Positions 1 through 5,177 of a stretch of DNA of 6,075 nucleotides are shown one piece after another. The notes below the pieces were generated by a model. The model worked only from the letters and a program-made list of their open reading frames with translations. It was not told the origin of the DNA and did not search any database. A program made the translations under genes and the position numbers. The stretch's first letter is position 1. Each line of letters starts with the position of its first letter. The stretch is taken from positions 1 to 6,075 of the forward strand of contig SMWN01000087.1 of the NCBI GenBank assembly GCA_004356415.1, given 5' to 3'. The stretch is from Gammaproteobacteria bacterium. GTDB taxonomy: Bacteria > Pseudomonadota > Gammaproteobacteria > Eutrophobiales > Eutrophobiaceae.

Positions 1-2
1 AC

Positions 3-77
3 CGTCTATACTTAACCATCTACCAAGCAAATGAAAAAACGGAGGTTTTCACCGTGTCCACTTTAAATTCCAATTAG
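3..77 (+). CDS. Possible C-terminal end of an upstream cassette gene (partial)
   Basis: One forward frame is open from the left edge to a TAG at 75-77 and gives 24 residues ending in STLNSN. The composition is ordinary for a soluble protein (alternating hydrophobic and polar residues, LYLTIYQ near the edge), but 24 codons is too short to identify a family. The position supports a real gene end: in an integron array a cassette gene normally stops just before its attC, and an attC-like site follows at 111-185. A chance open frame of this length is quite possible. Confidence 0.35.
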   Translation, partial: RLYLTIYQANEKTEVFTVSTLNSN

Positions 78-84
78 GCTCCCT

Positions 85-112
85 AATAAGAACCTAAGTT
101 GTTGTTCTTATT
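85..112. repeat. Perfect 9-bp inverted repeat (hairpin)
   Basis: AATAAGAAC (85-93) and GTTCTTATT (104-112) are perfect reverse complements separated by 10 bases. The stem is AT-rich and its right arm runs into TTT, so it could be a weak terminator for the gene ending at 77 or an operator-like dyad. It overlaps the left edge of the attC-like site at 111-185 by two bases. Its function is not evident from sequence. Confidence 0.55.
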
Positions 113-185
113 TAAACCCAGATGATTAGACACCCGAAAAGCCGAGCGCCCATAGAGCTTTTAGGGTGTCTACTTATAGTTATAG
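111..185 (+). other. Degenerate attC-like recombination site upstream of the cassette
   Basis: The right end carries GTTATAG (179-185), an R'-like box whose G|TT forms the left boundary of the next cassette. The centre is a 16-bp inverted repeat, 127-142 (TAGACACCC, g, AAAAGC) against 157-172 (GCTTTT, a, GGGTGTCTA), 15 of 16 pairing around a 14-base loop. AAC at 115-117 can serve as the R'' core opposite GTT. Unlike the sites at 1242 and 2291 it shows no clean extrahelical base, and the spacers are unequal (9 and 6 bases). It is therefore either a divergent attC or another integron-associated site. The cassette boundary at 179/180 is supported independently by the R'' box at 1241-1248. Confidence 0.5.
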
Positions 186-197
186 CCAAAATCACAT

Positions 198-202
198 AGG
201 AG
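198..202 (+). promoter_or_regulatory. Ribosome binding site of the cassette gene
   Basis: AGGAG sits 7 bases before the ATG at 210, a strong Shine-Dalgarno at optimal spacing. The cassette thus brings its own translation signal. No convincing -35/-10 pair is visible between 113 and 198, so transcription probably comes from upstream in the array. Confidence 0.85.
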
Positions 203-209
203 ATAGTTT

Positions 210-1238
210 ATGCCTAAAAAGAAAGTAACAAAGAAAAAAGCTGCAACAAAAGTTCCTAATTATCCTAGGCATTCATTGGATAGGTCATTGAGGATACCCA
301 AAGGAATATTGGATCAAAATGCTGGGCGTGAATGCACCGATCGAGAAACAGCAGAGTTTATTGGAGTTAAATATAATGCTGGTCCCTACTCTAGTGAGTT
401 GAGCTCAGCAATTAAATTTGGGCTGCTTGAAAGACCAGAAGCTGGAAAAGTTAAACTTACAGAAATTGCGCGAAACATACTAAAACCGCAACAAAAAGAT
501 TCTCTAATAACAGGATTACGCTCGGCAGTTTTAAAGGCACCTGTTATATCCGATGTTTATACTCATTATCGTGGTGAGAATTTGCCTGATGATCAATTCT
601 TCATAAATACACTTTCCGATAAATATAAGATACCTTCAGATAAAATATCTGAGTTTAAAGAAATATTTATTGATACTTTAAATAAAGCCGAGCTGATAAA
701 AGAACATGATGGAAAATGGAGAGTTCTAGACATATCATCAGAATCTACAGCAAGAGTAAAAAAAGAAGAATCATTTAGTAAATTAGAAAAATCTGCAAAA
801 GTAAAAAGTGGCGATACATGTTTTATCATGATGCCATTTGCAGAACCTATAGGCTCTTACTACAGCAAGATATATCAGCCTGCTATTGAAAAAGCAGGGT
901 TATCTCCTGTTAGAGCAGATAACGAGATTTTTGGTACTGGAAAAATAATGGATCAAATTTGGTCTGGCATACATTCAGCTAAAGTATTAGTCGCAGAACT
1001 TACAAACAGAAATCCAAACGTGTTTTACGAACTAGGGTTAGCTCATGCTCTACAAAAGCCAGTCGTACTAGTATCATCAAATGAAGTTGATGTGCCATTT
1101 GACCTTAAACACATTCGTGTTATTTACTATGATGTAAGCGATCCTTTTTGGGGTAGTCAGTTAATTGATAAAGTTGCTGAAAATATTTTATCAGCAATTG
1201 AAAACCCAGAAGAAGCTGTTTTAAAAAATGTTGAATAA
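210..1238 (+). CDS. Winged-helix + nucleoside deoxyribosyltransferase/TIR-like (DRHyd-type) protein
   Basis: The protein has 342 residues. Residues 1-14 are a lysine-rich tail. Residues about 20-92 look like a winged-helix domain: helices, then FGLLER and VKLTEIARNIL. Residues about 95-175 (AVLKAPVISDVY, FKEIFIDTLNKAELI) form a second helical, possibly winged, segment resembling DUF5343-type regions. After a charged linker (176-200), residues 203-332 form a Rossmann-like domain: CFIMMPF (204-210), MDQIWSGIHSAKVLVAEL (247-264), then NPNVFYELGLAHAL (268-281) and KPVVLVSS. The YELG glutamate (E274) is where this superfamily carries its catalytic Glu. Related domains cleave nucleotide N-glycosidic bonds or NAD+, or bind nucleotide signals, and recur in bacterial conflict systems. 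A soluble sensor-effector with antiphage function is inference; a nucleotide-binding regulator is an alternative. The gene is more AT-rich than its neighbours. The start is fixed by AGGAG 7 bases upstream. Confidence 0.85.
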   Translation: MPKKKVTKKKAATKVPNYPRHSLDRSLRIPKGILDQNAGRECTDRETAEFIGVKYNAGPYSSELSSAIKFGLLERPEAGKVKLTEIARNILKPQQKDSLITGLRSAVLKAPVISDVYTHYRGENLPDDQFFINTLSDKYKIPSDKISEFKEIFIDTLNKAELIKEHDGKWRVLDISSESTARVKKEESFSKLEKSAKVKSGDTCFIMMPFAEPIGSYYSKIYQPAIEKAGLSPVRADNEIFGTGKIMDQIWSGIHSAKVLVAELTNRNPNVFYELGLAHALQKPVVLVSSNEVDVPFDLKHIRVIYYDVSDPFWGSQLIDKVAENILSAIENPEEAVLKNVE

Positions 1239-1241
1239 AAG

Positions 1242-1331
1242 CTATAACAATGCGCTGCACCTGACCAGTCAACACGCCGTTTCGCTTCGCTACACTCTGT
1301 GTCGCCCGTCAGGTGAGCTTAAGCGTTAGGC
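1242..1331 (+). other. attC site (integron recombination site)
   Basis: The boxes in order are R'' CTATAAC (1242-1248), spacer AATGC, L'' GCT (1254-1256), an extra G (1257), CACCTGAC (1258-1265), a variable loop (1266-1307), L' GTCAGGTG plus AGC (1308-1318), spacer TTAAGC, and R' GTTAGGC (1325-1331, matching GTTRRRY). The two L arms pair over 11 bp with G1257 left unpaired three pairs in. This is the canonical extrahelical base that orients strand choice by the integron integrase on the folded bottom strand. Crossover is expected between G1325 and T1326. Confidence 0.93.
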
Positions 1332-1386
1332 GATGATAATTATGTCTAGAGCATTCCTGGAAAATCAGGCTGGAGAATGACATTTT

Positions 1387-2238
1387 ATGTCTGACAGATT
1401 ACGAGCGAGCAAGGCTACTGGTCTTCTCACTTTCCTCAACACTCAGCTAAAAGGCTGGACACGCAACAAAATAAAACAACGGCTGAAAGCTGGATGCGTG
1501 TTTGTCAATTGTCAGTCTATCACGCAGTATGATCACGAACTCAAAGCCGGCGACGATGTGGAAGTTCGGGCAGCGGAAAAGACCAGGCAACGTGGGACTT
1601 CCCAGTTGGAGATCTTGTATTCGGACCGCGATCTTATCGCCATCAATAAACCTGCAGGCTTGTTGTCTGTGGCAACAGTCGATGAAAACAAACACCATGC
1701 GCTTGCAATTCTTCGCAACCAGCTCTCACGACCCAAACGTCATGTTAATCTATGGCCGGTACATCGTCTCGATCGCGATACCTCGGGTGTGTTGTTGTTT
1801 GCAACTTCTCGCGAGATGCGCGAAGCAGTTAATGAGGGATGGTCCGGCGCCGAAAAAATATATCTTGCGGTGGTTGAAGGTTGCCCCAATCCAAGTCAAG
1901 GGAGCATTGATCAGCCCTTGAGAATGGATTCAGAGAAGTATCATATGCATGTCGGCCCACATCCGGAAGCCAAAAAAGCCATCACGCATTTTGATACCCT
2001 GCGGACGGTAAAGAATCGGGCACTGCTTGAAGTTCAACTGCAGACCGGGCGACAACATCAAATTCGTACCCACTTGGCCTGGCTAGGGCATCCTGTGGTT
2101 GGCGATCCCCGTTATGGTACTGATGGACCGCGCATGGGGCTGCATGCATTGCGCCTGAGTATTACGCGACCAAAGACCGGCAAGCGACTCACCTTCGAGA
2201 CACCAGCACCGGATGGATTTCTTGAACTGCTCCGGTAG
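1387..2238 (+). CDS. RluA-family pseudouridine synthase
   Basis: The protein has 283 residues. It isomerises uridine to pseudouridine in RNA; whether the target is 23S rRNA or tRNA cannot be told. Residues about 9-62 are a short S4 RNA-binding domain (WTRNKIKQRLKAGCVFVN). The catalytic domain follows: INKPAGLLSV (86-95), HRLDRDTSG (126-134, with D129 the catalytic aspartate of the HRLD motif), TGRQHQIRTHL (220-230), HPVVGDPRYG (235-244) and LHA (252-254). All family motifs are intact, so the enzyme should be active. ATG at 1387 is the first in-frame start, after an in-frame TGA at 1378; GGAG at 1372-1375 is a rather distant 11 bases upstream. A GATAAT at 1335-1340 could be a -10 box but has no good -35. 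Base composition resembles the core genes more than the preceding cassette gene. It sits between two attC-type sites and converges on ggt. Confidence 0.93.
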   Translation: MSDRLRASKATGLLTFLNTQLKGWTRNKIKQRLKAGCVFVNCQSITQYDHELKAGDDVEVRAAEKTRQRGTSQLEILYSDRDLIAINKPAGLLSVATVDENKHHALAILRNQLSRPKRHVNLWPVHRLDRDTSGVLLFATSREMREAVNEGWSGAEKIYLAVVEGCPNPSQGSIDQPLRMDSEKYHMHVGPHPEAKKAITHFDTLRTVKNRALLEVQLQTGRQHQIRTHLAWLGHPVVGDPRYGTDGPRMGLHALRLSITRPKTGKRLTFETPAPDGFLELLR

Positions 2239-2290
2239 CAAATTAACTCACCATGCGCACTAACAATGAATCTATTATGGCCTGAACAAT

Positions 2291-2389
2291 TCTTAACAAA
2301 TCCATGCAACCGATTTCGGTATTTCGACACTTGTTTTGCGTACGCAAAAACGCGCCAAAGCACCAAAACGGTTGATGGTGGCGTTAAAC
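2291..2389 (+). other. Probable second attC site, behind the RluA-family gene
   Basis: The architecture matches the attC at 1242: R'' TCTTAAC (2291-2297), spacer AAATC, CAT (2303-2305), unpaired G (2306), CAACCG (2307-2312), variable loop, CGGTTG (2369-2374), ATG (2375-2377), spacer GTGGC, and R' GTTAAAC (2383-2389, matching GTTRRRY). The L arms form 3 bp + extrahelical G + 6 bp. The stem can continue past an A/A mismatch with TTT/AAA. R'' deviates from RYYYAAC at its first base. The site ends 8 bases before the ggt stop codon on the other strand. The identical placement of the extrahelical G argues against coincidence, but the stem is shorter than in the first site. Confidence 0.65.
2334..2349. 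repeat. Perfect 16-bp palindrome
   Basis: TTTTGCGTACGCAAAA is fully self-complementary with no spacer. It lies between the convergent RluA-family and ggt genes, inside the variable loop of the probable attC at 2291-2389. It could form the inner part of the folded attC, act as a protein-binding dyad, or help separate the convergent transcripts. It lacks the GC-rich stem plus T-run of a standard intrinsic terminator. Confidence 0.6.
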
Positions 2390-2397
2390 AAAACCCT

Positions 2398-4092
2398 TCA
2401 TTGTGAAATTACCACTGCCTTGCCTTCGCCCCTGGGATCGCTGTCAGCAAATACTTGATTGATTTTTTTATCCCATAAAATGGCTTGCATGTTTCCATAA
2501 CGTCGGTTTTTTTCACTCAAAACATGTCCGCGCTTTTCAAGTGCGCGTTGTTGCAAAATACCAAGCCCACCCTTTTCAAACTGCACCTCATCTGGAAGAT
2601 ATTGGTGATGATAACGTGGAACTGATACCCATGAATTTGGCAGATATCCATCGGCAAAATCAAGAATGCCAAGCAGCACCATGCTGATGATGCGACTGCC
2701 TCCGGGCGTACCTAAAATTCCTACTCTGGACTCTGTCTCGATAAACGTCGGTGACATACTTGAGAGCGGGCGTTTGCCTGCCTCGATGGCATTCGCCTGG
2801 TCGCCTATCAGACCGTAGGCATTCGGTATCCGCGCCTTGGCTGAAAAATCATCCATTTCATTATTCAACAGGATGCCTGTCCCTGGAACAACAAAGCCTG
2901 ATCCAAAGGGCAGGTTAATACTGAGTGTTGCTGAGACCCTGTTACCTTCTTCATCGATCACCGAAAAATGTGTCGTTTGTGTGCCGGTTTGTTGAGAAAC
3001 AGGGATATCCCCCAACACTGAACTGGGTGTTGCCCGTTCCGGATCGATAGTGATAGCCAGACCCTCAAGATAGTCTTTATCCAACAGTCTTTGTTCTGGA
3101 ATATTGATGAAATCCGGATCGCCCAGATATGCAGCGCGATCTCTATAAGCACGTCGCATTGCTTCGATAATAATATGTTTTTTATCAGTGTCACCAGCCG
3201 CTTTTAGATCGAATCCTTCAAGCATGGCAAATATCTGGGCCAGTACGATACCGCCAGATGAAGGTGGCGGTGCAGATATAACACGCAAGTCTTTGTAATT
3301 AAAAACCACAGGCTCACGCTCGATTATTTTGTATGAACTTAAATCTTTTGTACGCCAGATCCCGCCATTATGACGTATGTTTTCCACCATACGTGCAGCC
3401 AGACCACCGGTATAAAAATAGGTCGTGCCATGCACCGCTATTTGCCTTAAGGTCTCTGCCAAATCATTCTGGATAATTTTAACTCCTAAACCAGGGATTT
3501 GATTCTCATCAAGAAAGATGGCGGAAGTTGATGGATATGACTGCATAATTTTCAGTCGATAAGTTGCCAATTTCTGGTAACGCTCTGTTACAGGAAAACC
3601 CTGTTCGGCAAATCTAATCGCCGGTGCCAAAGTTTCTCTTAAGGACAGACGGCCATAATTTTTTGCTAAATGCTCCATGCCTGCTGGCACGCCGGGTATC
3701 CCGGCGGCCCTTGGCCCATTAATGGATGCCCCTTTTATGACGTCACCATTTTTATCCAGGTACATGTCTTTGTTTGCCGATGATGGCGCAACTTCTCGTC
3801 CATCAATCATGATTTGTTTGCCGTCTACTGCGCGGTGCAATAACCAGAAGCCACCGCCACCCAGACCAGAACTATATGGCTCGACGACAGCGAGTGCGGC
3901 AGTTATGGCAATGGCAGCATCAAAGGCATTACCTCCTGCTTGCAAGATTTCGATACCTGCATCGGTTGCATATGGGTGCGCTGTTGCTACAGCAGCGTTG
4001 GGAGGTGTTTGTGCCTGAAGTGGTGAGATAGCAAACAGACATGGGGAAAACAGACATAGAACATTAACAAAATATCGAATGACGATTTTCAT
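2398..4092 (-). CDS. ggt: Gamma-glutamyltranspeptidase precursor (glutathione hydrolase)
   Basis: The 564-residue preproprotein hydrolyses or transfers the gamma-glutamyl group of glutathione. A signal peptide (about 1-27, cut near SPLQA/QTPP) sends it to the periplasm. The precursor should self-cleave between Q372 and T373, leaving T373 of TTHFS as N-terminal nucleophile of a small subunit of about 192 residues. Substrate-site motifs of the E. coli enzyme are present: DGRE (R99, equivalent of R114), NNEMDDFS (410-417), PLSSMSPT (442-449) and GTPGGSRI (461-468). Length is normal and nothing is missing, so it should be active. The gene lies 43 bases after coaD in the same direction and may be read from the same transcript. 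No Shine-Dalgarno is visible before the ATG; the leader is almost pure A/T. Confidence 0.96.
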   Translation of the reverse strand: MKIVIRYFVNVLCLFSPCLFAISPLQAQTPPNAAVATAHPYATDAGIEILQAGGNAFDAAIAITAALAVVEPYSSGLGGGGFWLLHRAVDGKQIMIDGREVAPSSANKDMYLDKNGDVIKGASINGPRAAGIPGVPAGMEHLAKNYGRLSLRETLAPAIRFAEQGFPVTERYQKLATYRLKIMQSYPSTSAIFLDENQIPGLGVKIIQNDLAETLRQIAVHGTTYFYTGGLAARMVENIRHNGGIWRTKDLSSYKIIEREPVVFNYKDLRVISAPPPSSGGIVLAQIFAMLEGFDLKAAGDTDKKHIIIEAMRRAYRDRAAYLGDPDFINIPEQRLLDKDYLEGLAITIDPERATPSSVLGDIPVSQQTGTQTTHFSVIDEEGNRVSATLSINLPFGSGFVVPGTGILLNNEMDDFSAKARIPNAYGLIGDQANAIEAGKRPLSSMSPTFIETESRVGILGTPGGSRIISMVLLGILDFADGYLPNSWVSVPRYHHQYLPDEVQFEKGGLGILQQRALEKRGHVLSEKNRRYGNMQAILWDKKINQVFADSDPRGEGKAVVISQ

Positions 4093-4135
4093 TAAATAAT
4101 AATATTTTTATTGTTTAGTTTTTACGATCTAATTT

Positions 4136-4618
4136 TTATTTTGGAAATTTCCTGGCAAGCGCTGCCAGCACATCTTTGTGCACAAACTGGCTAACATCCC
4201 CCCCCAATGATGAAATTTCCCTTACCAAAGTGGACGAGATAAAACTTAAATGTTCGGCAGGTCTTAAAAATATGGTTTCTGCTTCTGCATACAACTTTCT
4301 GTTCATGCCAGCCATCTGGAATTCGTGATCAAAGTCGGCGGCGGCCCTGATGCCGCGTACGATGACCTTTGCCTCCAGATCACGTGCAACATCCGTCACC
4401 AGCTTGTCAAAGCTACATACTTCGATATTTTCCACGGATGCCAATGCAGTCTTTGCCAGATCAATCCGTTCGTCCATTGAGAATAATATATTCTTGTCAG
4501 TGCTCTCTGCGATAGCAAGGAATACCTTGTCAAACATTCTGGAGGCCCGGGTAACAATGTCGACATGGCCGTGCGTAATGGGATCGAATGTCCCTGGATA
4601 GATCGCTGTTATTTTCAT
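4136..4618 (-). CDS. coaD: Phosphopantetheine adenylyltransferase (PPAT)
   Basis: The 160-residue cytoplasmic enzyme transfers AMP from ATP to 4'-phosphopantetheine, giving dephospho-CoA in the penultimate step of coenzyme A synthesis. The nucleotidyltransferase signature is complete: YPGTFDP (7-13), THGH (15-18, the T/HxGH ATP-binding motif), RGIR (88-91), DFDHEFQMAGMNR (95-107, phosphopantetheine pocket) and ISSTLVRE (127-134, the C-terminal ATP-binding motif). Length is exactly typical. The ATG lies 4 bases after the rsmD stop (TGA TTAA ATG). No clear Shine-Dalgarno is seen in the end of rsmD, so translation is probably coupled to rsmD. The rsmD-coaD pair is a common bacterial arrangement. 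Confidence 0.97.
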   Translation of the reverse strand: MKITAIYPGTFDPITHGHVDIVTRASRMFDKVFLAIAESTDKNILFSMDERIDLAKTALASVENIEVCSFDKLVTDVARDLEAKVIVRGIRAAADFDHEFQMAGMNRKLYAEAETIFLRPAEHLSFISSTLVREISSLGGDVSQFVHKDVLAALARKFPK

Positions 4619-4622
4619 TAAA

Positions 4623-5177
4623 TCAGTCTGCTGCTGTTTTTAACAACATATAGTGTACCTGACCAGCTTTCGCATGTTTAATCACTTCGACATTTTTTTC
4701 TGGCTGCCACACTCCTTCACTTTCCACATAGAATAATGTTTGCACAGCAACACAGCCAGATTTGGCCAAAAGCAGCATGCTCTGTTCAATCAGGTTGTTA
4801 CCGAAGGGAGGATCGATGAATATAATATCGAAGGGTTGTTTTGCACCTTGAACCCACTGCAGGGCATCCGCCTCATGAACAACAATCTCGTCAGCACCCA
4901 GTATTTTGAGTGCTTCTCGCAGGATTTCGGAAACTTTTCTATCCTGCTCCACAAGTACTGAACTCTCAGCACCACGAGAAACAGCTTCTATCCCCAAGGC
5001 ACCTGAACCAGCAAACAAATCCAGACATTTCGCACCAACAATATAGGGCTGTAGCCAGTTAAATAAACTCTCTCTTACCCGGTCAGGTGTTGGCCGTAAT
5101 CCTGGTGCGTCGGCCACTGGAATTTTTAGTCCGCGCCACTTGCCTCCGATAATACGAACCTTGCTGGCCTGCTTCAG
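4623..5177 (-). CDS. rsmD: 16S rRNA (guanine(966)-N(2))-methyltransferase, probable CTG start
   Basis: The enzyme uses S-adenosylmethionine to methylate G966 of 16S rRNA during 30S assembly. With the start chosen here it has 184 residues, normal for RsmD. The conserved N-terminus VRIIGGKWRG (7-16) leads into LRPTPDRVRESLFNWL (27-42). The SAM-binding loop is DLFAGSGALGIEA (53-65) and the catalytic DPPF is at 122-125. The frame upstream of 5117 has no ATG, GTG or TTG before a TAG, and the GTG at 5117 would remove the RIIGG segment. CTG at 5177-5175 overlaps the peptidase stop as CTGA and has GGAGG 6 bases upstream, so it is the best start. An ATT codon inside RIIGG is a weaker option. The frame is otherwise intact and the protein should be functional. 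Confidence 0.94.
   Translation of the reverse strand: MKQASKVRIIGGKWRGLKIPVADAPGLRPTPDRVRESLFNWLQPYIVGAKCLDLFAGSGALGIEAVSRGAESSVLVEQDRKVSEILREALKILGADEIVVHEADALQWVQGAKQPFDIIFIDPPFGNNLIEQSMLLLAKSGCVAVQTLFYVESEGVWQPEKNVEVIKHAKAGQVHYMLLKTAAD

Larger units (their letters stand above)
180..1325 (+). mobile_element. Integron gene cassette carrying the DRHyd/TIR-like gene
   Basis: The cassette runs from the TT after G179 to the G of GTTAGGC at 1325, about 1.15 kb, with one gene filling almost all of it. The left end reads GTTATAGC (179-186), and the attC at the right end begins GCTATAAC (1241-1248), its exact reverse complement. That is expected because in the excised circle the cassette's own first bases complete the R' box of its attC. 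The gene begins 30 bases inside the left end and its stop codon lies 2 bases before that octamer, a typical compact layout. The AT-rich composition contrasts with the neighbours and suggests a different origin. Confidence 0.87.
1326..2383 (+). mobile_element. Possible integron cassette carrying the RluA-family gene
   Basis: This segment runs from the crossover point of the attC at 1325 to the G of GTTAAAC (2383) in the attC-like site behind the gene. It is about 1.06 kb with one forward gene, a 61-base leader and 52 bases between stop codon and R'' box, which are cassette-like proportions. The start GTTAGGC and the R'' TCTTAAC (2291-2297) complement only partly (TAAC core plus one more base), weaker than in the preceding cassette. 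The alternative is that the gene is resident chromosomal DNA bordering the array and that the second site is fortuitous or relict. Confidence 0.5.

Noticed and set aside
34..53. Small inverted repeat TGAAAA...TTTTCA
   Set aside because: It has only 6 AT-rich pairs, lies within the possible upstream coding frame, and is likely by chance.
1377..1394. Five-codon open frame (ATG at 1377, TGA at 1392-1394) overlapping the RluA-family start
   Set aside because: It is too short and has no sign of selection; the GGAG upstream serves the ATG at 1387 equally well.
1502..1921. 139-codon open frame overlapping the RluA-family gene in another forward frame
   Set aside because: It lies wholly inside a gene with all pseudouridine synthase motifs intact and shows no domain features of its own.
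2257..2268. GCACTAACAATG as an alternative R'' box behind the RluA-family gene
   Set aside because: It resembles the start of the first attC, but no partner arm pairs with it before GTTAAAC; the TCTTAAC box at 2291 has matching arms.
2112..2366. Minus-strand open frame across the convergent gap
   Set aside because: It is half antisense to the RluA-family gene and half in the attC-like region, without a plausible start signal or protein character.
3677..4018. 113-codon open frame antisense to ggt
   Set aside because: It is a shadow of the ggt coding strand with a low-complexity composition, no ribosome binding site and no recognisable domain.
4093..4135. Terminator between coaD and ggt
   Set aside because: Only A/T-rich imperfect symmetry is present; there is no GC stem with a T-run, so read-through is more likely.
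5115..5117. GTG as the rsmD start
   Set aside because: It removes the conserved VRIIGGKWRG segment and has no good ribosome binding site; GGAGG-CTG upstream fits better.
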